Assembly: GCA_964035545.1 (NCBI GenBank)
Contig: OZ037773.1
Location: 1 to 64,000, forward strand
Source: Bugula neritina
Taxonomy: Eukaryota > Bryozoa > Gymnolaemata > Cheilostomatida > Bugulidae
DNA length: 64,000 nt
Direction: 5' to 3'
The notes below the pieces were generated by a model that worked only from the letters and a program-made list of their open reading frames with translations, did not search any database and had not been told where the DNA came from. The position numbers and the translations under genes are program-made. This document shows, piece by piece, positions 11,841-22,144 of this stretch (the first letter of the stretch is position 1; every line of letters begins with the position of its first letter).

Positions 11841-14800
11841 ATGGAGCCGACCAGCGAGGCCCCTCAGGGCATCGGAGGGGATCAGTACACCTCTCCGCAA
11901 GGAAAATCTCACTGGCCCCGCAAACCGCGGAACAAACGGGCACAGCCCCGATCGGCCGAGACCGAGCACGCTGGGGGAGAACGGGTACAACCTCACGGAG
12001 GTAGCTACTTCTTGCCAGGGAAGGTAGCTGGCAAAGCTGTCATTTTTCTGCTAGACTCCGGGTGTACCACTAATCTCCTCAGCTGTCAGGTCTTCGACAC
12101 CCTCCCCCCTAGGGAGAGGGGAGCCTTAGCTCCCTATACCGGGGAATCGGGCACCCTAGCTGACGGGTCACGGATTCCTTTCTACGGTATCATAGAGCTG
12201 ACTGGACGCGTCCGCTACCAGGCTATCCAAGAAACCTTCGTCATCAGCCAACTCGAAGAGGATGCTATACTGGGGATGCCGTTCTTAAAGAGACACGGGT
12301 GCCGTATGGACTTTAGCAAGTCAGCCATGCTAATGGCCGGCAGGGAACTCGCCTGTGTCGACAAGTTCGGTCGTCCCCTAGCGGGAGGCGTGCAGGTAGT
12401 ACGGAACTGTACTATACCCGGCCGCTCCCGGGCGACCGTTCACTCCAGAGTGAACAATAGCCAACTCTCGTGGTTAGGGGTTGTCGAAGGTGCGCACGCA
12501 AGAATCCAACTCGCCAGCAGTCTTAACCGGCTGACTGACCGAAGAGAGATCTTGGTGCAGTTTGTCAACCCCTTCTCCGAAGCGGTACAATTACCGTCAG
12601 GATCCATGCTGGGCCGCTTCCACTCCATCCAGGAGGAGGATATAGAGCCGTCGCTGGGAGCTGCGACGGAAGGTCCCCAACAGAGCCCGTCAGTAAGGCG
12701 GGGGATCGTCCCACCACACGTCCAAGAGCTATACCAGGCAGCGTGTGACGGCTGCGCGGGCAACGTGGAACGCCAGGCCATGGCTTAGTTGCTACGTGAC
12801 TATAGCGACGTGTTCAGCAGCGGGGACCATGACGTCGGCCTGACCTCGGCCGTCCGTCATGAGATACTACTGGGTGCAGGAACTACTCCTATTCGACAGC
12901 CCACTCGGAGGCTGGGACCCGAGAAGGGGAAGGAGGTCAGCCAACAAGTCCGGGATCTTTTGGACCGCGGCCTCATAGAGCCAGCACATAGTGCGTGGAG
13001 CTCGCCGGTCGTCCTGGTCCGAAAGAAAGACGGCAGTTGGCGGTTCTGTGTGGATTATCGCAAACTCGATAGCAAAACCAAACAGGACGCCTACCCCTTA
13101 CCCAGGATCGACGAATCTCTGGATGCCTTAGCCGTCAGCAAGTACTTCAGTACGCTAGACTTGTTGAGCGGCTACTTGCAGGTCCTCCTCAGTCCCGACG
13201 CCCAGGAGAAAGCGGCGTTCATCACGTGGGACAGCTTATGGAAGTGGAAAGTCCTACCCTTTGAACTGACTTCTGCCCCCGCCACATTCCAGAGGCTCAT
13301 GGAACAGGTCCTCAGCGGGCTCCATTGGAAGACACTGCTGATCTACCTCGATGATGTCATCGTGATCTCCCCAGACTTTCAGACACACATCAGTCGTCTG
13401 CGGGAGGTCTTCGATCGACTCAGAGGTGCCAATCTGAAGCTCAAACCCTCCAAGTGCGCCCTCTTGCAGCCAGAGGAGAAGTACCTGGAGCACGTCGTCG
13501 GCCGTCACGGTGTGGCAGCGGACCCTGAAAAGGTACGAGCTATAGAAGATTGGGTCACCCCCCAGGATTTGACCGGGCTACGGGCTTTCCTGGGGTTGGT
13601 AGGGTATTACCGGCAATACATACCAGACTTTGCGAGGGTAGCGCAGCCGTTGAATCGGCTCACCTGGCAGTGGACTCCCGTCGAACAGAGAGCGTTCGAC
13701 TGCCTCAAGGGCCGCCTACTAGAGGCCCCTATCTTAGCCTACCCAGACCCTGCCCTGGAGTAAATCCTAGATACTGACGCCAGTGACCAAAACGTCGGCG
13801 CTGTGCTGTCTCAGGTGCAGGAGGGCCGCGAAGTAGTCGTGGCCTATTACAGCAAGTCTCTCTCGCCCACCGAACAAAATTACTACACTACCCGAAAGGA
13901 GCTGCTGGCAGCAATCAAGTCGGTGAAGCATTTTAGACCTTATCTATACGGCAGGAAGTTCCGCTTGCGGACCGACCACGCCTCCTTGATTTGGTTGTGC
14001 AAGAGAGCAGAATCGTTCAGCCAAGTTGCCCGATGGCTCGAGGTCCTGGCCGAGTTCTCTTACCGGATTGAGCATCGGCCCGATAAGAAGCACGGCAATG
14101 CTGACGGACTGAGCCGGCGGCCGGACGAGGGGTGCAAACAGTGCCTCAACATCGAAAAAAGGAATGGGGGTCCCCCAAAATTCGAATTGCGGGCACTGGA
14201 CCACCCTGGAAAAGAGTATGACTGGGACCAGGGTCAACTCCTACAGAAGGCCACTACGCCCCCGGAGACTATCCAAAGCCTCCGTGCCAATCCTGTCTTG
14301 GCTGATAACGTCAGAGAGTTACGAAGATTCCAAAAGAACCTCCCCGGAGTAGTAGCCGACGTGTATCGGGCCAAGAAGGAGGGGCGACGACCCAGCGAAG
14401 AACAACTGCGGCAGGGATGCACCAAGTTACGGTTGTACTGTCAACGTTGGGACTCCCTGCGGATCGGGCCAGATGGTCTGCTGACCATCACAGTGGCCGC
14501 CTACAACAGCCAGTACGGGAGAGAGAGGGTGATCTGCCCAGCCGCCATACACCGGGAGTTAGTATGGGACACCCACAAACAGGCCCACGCCGGGGTAAGC
14601 AGGGTGCTCTCCAAGTTACAGCTCCGGTGGTACTGGCCCGGCATGGAGCGTGATGTACGGCTTAGAGTCAAACAATGCGAAATCTGGCAGGCCAGCAAGC
14701 ATGGCCGTCTCCCTGGCAAAGCGGGGCGGCGTAGGCTATATGCTGGAAGGCCATGGCAGGTGGTAGCTGTTGACCTAGTCGGACCCATACCCCTCACCCC

Positions 14801-16264
14801 CAGAGGAAACAGTTGGATACTAGTATTAACCGACCACTTTACACGGTGGGCAGACGCCCTGGCTATTCCAGATGCGTCCGCCCCGACGGTGGCCAGGGTA
14901 CTAGACCAAAATGTATTCTGCTACCTCGGACTACCCGAACAGATACATTCGGATCAGGGGGCTCAATTCCAGTCTCAACTGTTGAGCGACCTCTGCCGCC
15001 TCTGGGGAGTAAACCAAAGCAGGACCACTCCATACCATCCTTAGGGCAACAGGGTGGTAGAACGCAACAACCGCATGTTGGGCGACGCACTCCGCAGTCT
15101 GCTCCTCGGCCGGGGTCAGGAGGAATGGGATACGGTACTACCGCAAGTCATGCAGGCCTATCGTAGTACACCACACACCAGTACGGGGGAAACCCCTAAC
15201 CTCCTGATGCTTGGTCGAGAGACGCGAGTGCCCGACCACTTCACATACCACATCCCAGAGCAAGACTATACTATCCACGAGTATGCCAGCAAATTGATAG
15301 AGGACCTGAGGGCCGCACATGAAATACTGCGAGTAAAGCAGTGGCAGGTACGGCAGGAGGACTCTCAGGAACCACCCCTCTATCAAACTGGGGACTGGGT
15401 GTGGATGATCAACTACCGTAGGCGTCGAGGACAAGCGGCTAAGCTCCAGCCTAAGTTCGTGGGACCCTACGTAGTAGTTGAGGCGATGCCCAATCATACG
15501 TACAAGTTGGAGCGCTCTGGACAGGTCTCTGTCCAGAATGAAGCCCGCTTGAAACCGTATTGGGCCAGTCCAGGAGCAGCAGGAGCAGGCCCCCCCCCTC
15601 CCCCGTTGTTGGAGCCCAGGAAGCAGACAGCAACGCGCGGGCGGCAACGGCATGGACCAGAATATGAAGTGGTTGTGCCGCGGGAGGAGGACTTGTTGAG
15701 GCAGGAAACGCCACTCCCATCAACGGAAGTGCGCCCACCGCCCCCAATACCAAGTCTACCCCCACCACTTCCGGATCCGCATCCGCGTCCGGAAGTGCAA
15801 AACCCCCCCATGGGAGGGGCTCCATCCGGAGACAACAGCGGAGAGGGAAATGCCATCACCAACGACGGGCCGGAAACACCACAAGTGGAGCAAAATAGCC
15901 CACCAGTGAGTACACCGCCCCGACCAACAACTACACCCTCCTCCCCAGCTAATACGTCACCTCCCCTGGAACGGGGACAGCGTACTAGACAACCCCCACA
16001 TACTTGAAAGACTTCGTATGTGACCGCGTTACAAACGGCAGTTACGAAAGTCCAGCTGGGCGCCGTACGGAGGGACTGGCAGCAAAGCGTGGGAGTTGTG
16101 AACACCACGGAAATCTCAACTTTTGCGAAGGCGGAGTAGTAAACAAAACTACTACGCCCGGGGCAAATAGTTCCAGCCGTGCGCAACAACTACGCTGCCC
16201 AGCCTTTTCGTACGCTGACGTTGTCAAAGGCAGACGCATCCAAACTCAATCCACAGACATCTAA
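11841..16264 (+). pseudogene. pol of element 1 (protease, RT, RNase H, integrase), broken by stops
   Basis: One frame runs 11841-16007 with three in-frame stops: TAG 12786-12788, TAA 13761-13763 and TAG 15042-15044. In order it shows an aspartic protease (LLDSGCTTNLLS, then ILGMPFL), reverse transcriptase with an intact YLDDV, RNase H (TDASD, then RTDHASL), and integrase with an HHCC region, DLVGP, SDQGAQ and VERNN, then the GPY module (KFVGPYVVVE) and a long Pro-rich tail. At about 16005 a one-base frame change moves the last 80 codons (KDFVCD to SYADVVKGRR, ending 16264) into another frame; element 4 reads through here. Protease lies in +1 relative to gag, although the -1 frame is open up to 12027, so an indel has also broken the gag-pol junction. 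Confidence 0.9.
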
Positions 16265-16279
16265 GCTTGAACGCTGAGT

Positions 16280-16304
16280 ATGATTACAAATACAGGGTTC
16301 TCAG
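16280..16304 (+). other. Candidate 25-nt leader mini-exon for ORF3 (element 1)
   Basis: Sixteen bases after the pol stop there is an ATG opening eight codons plus one base, ending TTCTCAG before GTAAGC, a good splice donor. Elements 3 and 4 have an ATG mini-exon of exactly the same length and phase at the same place. An acceptor at CCATCAG (16661-16663) would join it in frame to the zinc-finger ORF at 16664. A nearer one (16345) would join it in frame to the acidic ORF, with an intron of only 41 nt. Confidence 0.45.
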
Positions 16305-16335
16305 GTAAGCTTGCCTTGACCTAACATTCCCACTC

Positions 16336-16656
16336 ATGGAATCAGGTCTACCATCAGTTAGTTCTGATTTAATCGCCCTGATTGAATCACAACTACTGGG
16401 GACTGAGTCTTACGTGAAAGGCGACGAGAACATAACAATGGCCGATGATCTACTAGATCGGGAGCTTGACGTTATGTCACTCGGTCAGTCTACACCACAC
16501 GACACAGTCCCTCGAGTGCCATCTAAAAAGATGTATGACTCTCAGACTAGGAACAGTCGGTTGTCATCAGAATTATGGTGTAAAGATCACACTCGATCTA
16601 ACAATAATTCTGCTCTTTTAGATATCACTCCCTCTACTCTTCCCCGTGACACATAA
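16336..16656 (+). CDS. ORF3 N-terminal acidic module (element 1)
   Basis: This 106-codon ORF has an acidic, Leu-rich core (MADDLLDRELDVMSLGQST). It aligns with a minus-strand ORF of element 4 (60240-60554): both start MESG/METG and share S-x-L-I-x-x-I-E-S-x-LLGT. Conservation between two diverged elements suggests a real protein module, possibly a protein-interaction or activation region. It ends in TAA nine bases before the zinc-finger ORF, in the same frame, so the two could be joined by splicing or readthrough or be separate products. I do not recognise a known family. Confidence 0.55.
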   Translation: MESGLPSVSSDLIALIESQLLGTESYVKGDENITMADDLLDRELDVMSLGQSTPHDTVPRVPSKKMYDSQTRNSRLSSELWCKDHTRSNNNSALLDITPSTLPRDT

Positions 16657-16665
16657 CCATCAGAG

Positions 16666-17424
16666 ATGGCTTGGGATGAGGAACCTGCTCCCGTCACACT
16701 GCCAGAAGTACTTTTAAGCCAGTCATGCTGGGTTACCCAAGACACGGAAGCACTTATTCGAGAATCTAAAGGCGATGACCAATGCACCACCTGCCGCTTG
16801 TGCCAACTCCATTTCATCACCCCTCGCCGACTCCCGGTTCACGTCCCCCAACATTATGTCACTACCTTTTTTCCCTGTGGTGAATATAGTTACCACAGGG
16901 ACTACATCCTCCGTCACCAGCGAACCATGGAATGTCACATTGGACATCTCTATGAAGTTGACGAACATTCCTTTCCACACTTCCTTGATCTCATCCGACC
17001 CTTCATATCAGACCCGACTCGCTACGAACGGCTGCGTCAGGAGTTCCCCGCACCCAGGGCCATCACACAAGGACCCTGCCCTAAATCACCCGGATATAAG
17101 AGACCACCCATGCCCCGTTCATCACCCCCCGCACGCACAGTGCCCCACCCCGACTCCATACCCAGAGTCGTGCTACGACGCATCGAAGTGCTACAGCGAT
17201 GGCGTCCCTCTCCTCCCGTCTCCCCCAGGCTTTCCCGTAAACGATGTTGGTCATCTTCGTCTCCCAACCGACACTCTGTCCCCGCCCGGAACCTAAGAGA
17301 AGCGGAAGAACGGATACGGAAACTAGAGAAAGAAGTGCAAAGGTTGGCACCGAGAATCTCTGCCGCCGCATCTGAACTCTGGGCTCTCTCTGCCTCTGTA
17401 GCCCAAATGAAAGGAAGTGCTTGA
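16666..17424 (+). CDS. ORF3: two-finger zinc protein with C-terminal coiled coil (element 1)
   Basis: 252 codons. A canonical C2H2 finger (CRLC, 12 residues, HVPQH) at about residues 43-63 is followed by a second, atypical finger with P-C-G-E-Y-S-Y and RHQRTMECH. Then come a conserved FPHFLDLIRPF patch, a Pro/Arg/Ser-rich basic middle, and a C-terminal heptad region (AEERIRKLEKEVQRLAPRIS) that should form a coiled coil. The same architecture occurs in elements 2 and 3. Likely a nucleic-acid-binding, self-associating accessory protein; the function is unknown. It is intact here although gag and pol are broken. Confidence 0.75.
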   Translation: MAWDEEPAPVTLPEVLLSQSCWVTQDTEALIRESKGDDQCTTCRLCQLHFITPRRLPVHVPQHYVTTFFPCGEYSYHRDYILRHQRTMECHIGHLYEVDEHSFPHFLDLIRPFISDPTRYERLRQEFPAPRAITQGPCPKSPGYKRPPMPRSSPPARTVPHPDSIPRVVLRRIEVLQRWRPSPPVSPRLSRKRCWSSSSPNRHSVPARNLREAEERIRKLEKEVQRLAPRISAAASELWALSASVAQMKGSA

Positions 17425-17774
17425 GACGGCGTCCCCAAACCTCCTTCCCCTACTCGTCCTACCCCCCACTCTTGATGGTACCGCAGGTGGTGCCCCATCT
17501 CAAACTTCTCTCACGCCCGGTGCTAACGAACAATCTCCCAGTGTGACAATCATATTATAGTAACCTACAAGTATACATCTCTTAGCCCTATGGGTCGTTC
17601 ACTTATAAGTGCCTCTCCCGTCAGTGTCATAGTGTGTGTTTATACTGTTATATTTTTTTATATTTTTTTTTACTGTATATAGTTATGTTTCTTTCTTTTA
17701 TGTACCATACGCTCTCTCAGTCTTATAGTTTTTTTGTAATATTTTTGTATTAGTACTAACTGTATCTGTGTTAT
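17425..17774. other. 3' untranslated region of element 1
   Basis: About 350 bases between the ORF3 stop and the hairpin that precedes the polypurine tract. The second half is T-rich with TATATTTTTTT runs. A 60-codon minus-strand ORF (17670-17852) has no support. Confidence 0.6.
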
Positions 17775-17806
17775 CAGAAAGTAGGTCTTTCTGCTGGGGG
17801 GGGCGG
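17775..17806 (+). other. Pre-PPT hairpin and polypurine tract of element 1
   Basis: CAGAAAG (17775-17781) pairs with CTTTCTG (17787-17793) around a TAGGT loop. Two bases later a G-rich polypurine tract (GGGGGGGGCGG) leads straight into the 3' LTR. The tract primes plus-strand DNA synthesis. Equivalent hairpins precede the tract in elements 2, 3 and 4. Confidence 0.75.
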
Positions 17807-18083
17807 TGTAGTGAGTACGTGATACGCGCGTCCCCCAAGTCTCCTTAGCCAATAAGAGCGCGTCATGTGATAACCCCCAGCGATGTGTAGAGTAGTAGAG
17901 AAAGCGTACTAGAATAGTAAAGATGTAGTGTTTTTTTAATCCGTGTGCTTTTATATCTCTTTATTGTATTTAGTAGTAAATAAACCTTGTCTAATCTTAT
18001 TAAAAACTCCTTTATTGATGTGGATACATAAACTATAATTACAAGCTAGGAACTCACGCACAGTAATTGCACAAATTACTACA
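17807..18083 (+). repeat. 3' LTR of element 1
   Basis: It repeats the 5' LTR from TGTAGTGAG to TACTACA with about fifteen differences and a shorter T run. The target duplication GTAT follows directly, and then the second part of duplication copy A. Confidence 0.9.
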
Positions 18084-18440
18084 GTATGTTTAAACCAATA
18101 CAAAGGATTTAATTATTCATCTTTTTTATCACTACATTAGTTTTGTGTTTGCTTTGTTTATCAAAGTATTATATAAAAGTCTTAATTATTTGGCCAAAGA
18201 TTTGTTTTTCATCTCCACAATTGAAGTAGTGCTAGTAGTAGAATAGTGATAGTTCTGGGAAACTTTGTACTCAATGAGCCCATGCACAAAATGAACTGCA
18301 GGGGTAATTCCCATATTTAAGGGACACCCCTTTCTAGCACACATTAGCTCAAAGGATATAAAATTTGTCAAGACCATGACAATATTTCTTAAAAATGTTA
18401 AAAGCAAGTTTTAAAACTTTCAAAGCTTTTAAAACTCTAC
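18084..18440. other. Tail of duplication copy A, then unassigned sequence
   Basis: 18084-18215 continues copy A and aligns with 33877-33990 (TATGTTTAAACC through the ATTTGG patch). Beyond that, similarity to the Ig gene is lost before its first Ig exon. 18216-18440 holds nothing that I recognise. Confidence 0.65.
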
Positions 18441-19025
18441 TTACTTAAACATATACTGATGGTATTGGATTATAATCGGTAGACTCCACAATATTACCAT
18501 CAGATGTTGACACTACTAATTTACCTTCAACCGTTGCCTGTAATCCGATATGTTATACTTTGTAATAATATTGGTAACGTTAATATTAGTCTCCAGGATA
18601 TCACCATCAGGCGCTAGCATTAATTGCTTATCTCCACTCGCCGATTGTATTCTAGAAATACTATAAATAAATATATAATTTTTTGTAACGCTTAAATTAC
18701 TATCCGCAACACTACCCGTGTTAGTCGATACAGTTAGCTTTTCACTAGGATTATGTATGAAAGGTATAGCGTGACTAGATATATTATTTTTTGCAATGAC
18801 ATCGGTAACCCTCAAGCTACTATCATTAACACTACCAGCTTTATTCGATATAGTTAATTTTTTTTCAGGTGTAAATATAAGAAGCATGGCGTGTCTCAAA
18901 ATGCTAGCGTTAGTGATAACGGCATGCACGTATAATATACTATCAGTCAAACTCTTTAGGGGGATCAAACTTAGCCATAGCGATGAAACACACTTTAACT
19001 TTGTAAATATAAAATAGCTAATCAT
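18440..19025 (-). pseudogene. Fibre-like repeat protein fragment (about five units of 36-40 residues)
   Basis: The minus strand has a 169-codon ORF (19025-18516) made of divergent repeats, and a further unit lies just downstream in another frame (to about 18440). Units share a K-L-x-V-S core, then G-x-V/I, D/E-S-x-L-x-V-T, and N-I-S. Unit boundaries on the plus strand fall near 18481, 18589, 18700, 18820 and 18940, so spacings are 108, 111, 120 and 120 bases, all multiples of three. High divergence with a preserved frame suggests past selection on protein. The pattern resembles beta-structured fibre or adhesin shafts. I do not recognise the family. The frame change at the C-terminal end suggests a relic. 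Confidence 0.45.
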
Positions 19026-19204
19026 TTTAACTTGGTTTCAGCAACACGTACTGGCCACCATGTAATATTATGGTTGCGGATGAAGTGGATTATATTTTGT
19101 TAATGAACACGAGCAAGTATTGTATTTAACATGGCGATAACTTTATTCAAACTGAAGGTAACCTTGACCTAATAAAAGCGTAACATTATAGCGAGTATAT
19201 TATA
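19026..19204. other. Unassigned spacer
   Basis: No ORF, repeat or signal was recognised between the fibre-like relic and the R-family repeat. Confidence 0.5.
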
Positions 19205-19560
19205 ATACAACAGTAAGTGTGTTTGGTACTAATGTATATACTTCATAAAACTGTTGTTGAGCTCTTTTATCAAAACACAACTAAATTATTTATACAGAAC
19301 AATCAATCCGAGGAAGTATAAAAAAGTTCATCAAAACCCAACAAAAACTAACAAGAAATAAAACAAATACAAGTTGTATAATTGAAGATGAAGAAAAATC
19401 AAACTATAAGTTATACATTGTAAACTAGTTTATTAACAAGATGTAGCAAAGTTACAAAATTTTTGAAACCCACTCTCCACCCTCGCTAGGGTTGGAACCC
19501 AAGACCCCAATTTCCCAAGCAAGTGCTAACCAGTACAACTTCTATCTACCTGGTAAATAC
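19205..19560 (-). repeat. tRNA-derived SINE (SINE-1), copy 1
   Basis: On the minus strand the head has an A-box-like TGGTTAGCACTTGC (around 19520-19533) and a B-box-like GGGTTCCAACCC (19489-19500), spaced as in tRNA genes. A roughly 250-base body extends down to about 19205. A second copy lies at 42300-42665 with the same head and body. The head carries extra bases and does not fold as a clear cloverleaf, so it is not called as a tRNA gene. Confidence 0.65.
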
Positions 19561-19584
19561 TTTTACAAGGCCATAATGGAGTAT

Positions 19585-19861
19585 TGTAGTGGCCAGTGAA
19601 GCATAAATACTCCCCCCCCTCGGCAAAGAAGAACGCTTCCGGACAGATACTTAGAGTTAGTTAGTATTGTGATGCCGAATGTGAAAGTAGCAGATGTACG
19701 TTTTATGTTTTATAGAGTAATGTATTAGTTTGCCTTGTGTATATATTGTGTTAAATATAATCTTCTTCCCTTACTACTTGTCCTGTGTTTGAGAGTATAA
19801 ATCGAGCAAGTGCAGTACAGTTGGACCCATCTTAACATTATAATTCAGAGAAATTATAACA
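19585..19861 (+). mobile_element. Solo LTR of a gypsy element related to element 4
   Basis: It runs from TGTAGTGGCCAGTGAAGC to AAATTATAACA and is flanked by GTAT on both sides (19581-19584 and 19862-19865). Its ends match the LTR of element 4 (59488-59802, reverse complement). No internal sequence is present, as expected after recombination between two LTRs. The R copy near 41970 carries the corresponding uninterrupted site (GGAGTCTACCCTAGTAAATT). Confidence 0.85.
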
Positions 19862-21240
19862 GTATGACTTAGTAAATTATTTTGCAAGGCCATAATGAAG
19901 TTTTAATTTCTTCTCCATTACCTTACTACAAAGTTTTAAGCTACATATATATATATTCAAACCATTAGTTCCAATCATAATCACTATTACTATTAGCATA
20001 TCATTCTGTAAGGTGCAAATACATCAAGTTACTGTACAGTATCTACTCTGCAAAAATATAAAATATTGTATATTCTCTGATCTGACAGTGGTGTTGATAT
20101 TTTTAAGGTCAATTTTTCAGCTCTTTCTAGTTGTAGCTCCTAATTTAATTGGTTGATGCTATATTATATATTTGTATCAAGTAATTTGTTTGGTAAGTGC
20201 AATAAGACTGGCTCTGACACAGTCTGAGAGTAATGTGATTGGTTACAGGAGTTGCACCATGTGACAGTGAACTAGAAGAAGCACATTCGCGTGTGCTGTT
20301 GATGCACAATTCAAATTCATTTACATTTTAATAATTATATTATCATATTAAATTTGATTGTTATTGATGCAATGAAACTCGCGTTGCTAGAGCGTTACTA
20401 TTCTACTAGCTGTAGGTTTAGTCTGCAACGACTATCCGGGCTGCCAAAGCGTAAAGCCACAGCCAATGGGCGAGGGTGTGCTGCTATCTAATTAATACAA
20501 CTAGCAGTCGTTGCGTAGGCGGGAATCAAGCGGTGCGATAACTTATTTAAATGAAACGTTATGCTAAACGCAACACTGAATTCTCGATCAACTATTAGGT
20601 ATTCATTACACTATGCTACTTTTACTACTTGAATTAATTATGTTAAGTGCTCACTTTACAGTAAATGACTATGTTTAGTTGTCGATTGGTGTGTTGCACT
20701 AGTATAGTAGTGCGTAAAAGCTGTCATAAAATACGTAAACGTATACAAATTTATTACTACTTTAAATTTGAATATGAGTTTAAATATTTTTCATCAAATT
20801 GAATTTCAAGGACAAACGACATTTTGATTTAAATTTAATAATAATATTATTTGATTTTCATTTTCTTTTTGAATGTCACATTTAAATTTCAATACTTATC
20901 ATTTTGAAGTTTATATTTATTATCCATTATGATTGTCATTATGATTATGATAATCATTTGAATAGTAATGAATCATAATATAAATATGAATAACTTCAAC
21001 TGATTACATTTACTGATCAAACAGCAAGTGCTGTAAATGTAACAAGTACAACTACAGGTGCTAACCCTGGTGTAATGGTAATATAAGTTGTCACCAGAGG
21101 CTTCCCTCCCTATAGGCATTTCAGTTGCTGCGGAAGTGCTACCTCAACTGAGATAACAATAAACTGTAGCAATGCTGTTATATTTTTTGTTATTATTACG
21201 ATTAATTAAGTGATTATCATTAATGACCATGATTAAGATA
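19862..21240 (+). repeat. Dispersed repeat family R, copy 1
   Basis: 19900-20095 recurs at 41985-42185 and 48870-49005 (core TTAGTTCCAATCA and TAGTATCTACTCTGCAAAA). 20330-21240 recurs at 51087-51971 (core GGGCTGCCAAAGCGTAAAGC and GAGGCTTCCCTC). The second half is rich in TCATTATGAT-like motifs. No protein coding was recognised. Copy 2 of this repeat hosts the fold-back element and gypsy elements 3 and 4. Confidence 0.75.
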
Positions 21241-22144
21241 TTCATTGTGATAATAATATTGATTGTGATGGTGATAATTATGATAAATACAATCACAATT
21301 CCAGTAGTAGTGCTAATAGTAATAATTATTGACTTATACTTAGGTATAGTTATTCATATTCAATTACGTATTCCTATCAAAATTACAAACCTCTGTACAA
21401 GCTAGGTAAAGTAAAGATAAATTAGGTAGACTCAACAACATACTTGAGAGTTTTAATGCAGTCAAACCTCAAATCTGATCATCACGTATCGGGATATGGA
21501 GTTTTCAGTTATTGCATCTCACCGAATAATATAATTGGGTTGTAGCCTTCAGGTGAGCTCGAGTCCAGCATACAGGCGCAGGTTGCTTGGCTTGGCTGCG
21601 AGGTGACTCCAGCTCCCATCAGTCTGTAGAGGTATTTGTTTGTAGGGGTATTGTCAAGTCTCAAGTGGGCTAGCACTCACTCATATAGCTTAATGCATTC
21701 TGCACAATCTTCAATGTCTTCATTCACTCTATCTCTCCTCTCTTTCTCCTCTCTTTCTCTCATACACACTCCCTTTTATACTTTTCATTTTCATTCAAGC
21801 CACACATACACCACACTCACCAATATAACTATATTACTGCAGGTCGTCAAACTCTGCTTTCTAGACAGCAGAGATATGAATTGAAAGTATTTATGATCTT
21901 AATCATTAAGAATTATGTAATCCAAATTATAAGAAGTAAAGTCAAGCTGTTGCAATACTGAATGGAAATGTGTCTATTCATCTATTCAGCTTATTGATAT
22001 GGGCTGTTTACTGGTAGGATAATAGCAGTCTGAAATCCATACAGATGACAATAATATTGCATATTATACAGACAGTTTATATTGTATGCCAGCCAAAGCT
22101 AGCCACTAAATGTAATTATTAAATTACCACTACAGCAATCATAT
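21241..22144. other. Intergenic, no gene recognised
   Basis: Contains ATT/GATAAT-rich simple sequence at its start and a CTCTCTTTCT-rich patch at 21720-21790. ORFs of 60-82 codons here are low-complexity and unsupported. Confidence 0.5.

Larger units (their letters stand above)
10476..18083 (+). mobile_element. Ty3/gypsy LTR retrotransposon, element 1 (full length, inactivated)
   Basis: The element is 7.6 kb with LTRs at both ends, a 4-bp target duplication GTAT (10472-10475 and 18084-18087), a primer binding site, gag, pol in the order protease-RT-RNase H-integrase, a third ORF with zinc fingers, and a polypurine tract. The LTRs differ at about fifteen positions by eye, so it is an older insertion. 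Gag has one in-frame stop and pol three in-frame stops plus frame changes. It lies in intron 1 of the Ig-gene duplicate; the empty site is at about 33866-33890. Confidence 0.95.

Noticed and set aside
15494-16189. Long minus-strand ORFs opposite pol of the gypsy elements (for example 231 codons)
   Set aside because: GC-rich coding DNA often leaves the complementary strand open. They contain no motifs and coincide with conserved pol domains on the other strand.
16305-16345. 41-nt intron joining the mini-exon to the acidic ORF in element 1 (and an equal one in element 4)
   Set aside because: Phase fits in both elements, but 41 nt is very short and the acceptor lacks a pyrimidine tract. The longer intron to the zinc-finger ORF is preferred.
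19480-19540. Possible tRNA genes at the A/B-box pairs near 19.5, 39.7, 42.6 and 48.5 kb
   Set aside because: Heads have A- and B-box-like motifs but no convincing cloverleaf with anticodon arm, and each is followed by a shared SINE body.
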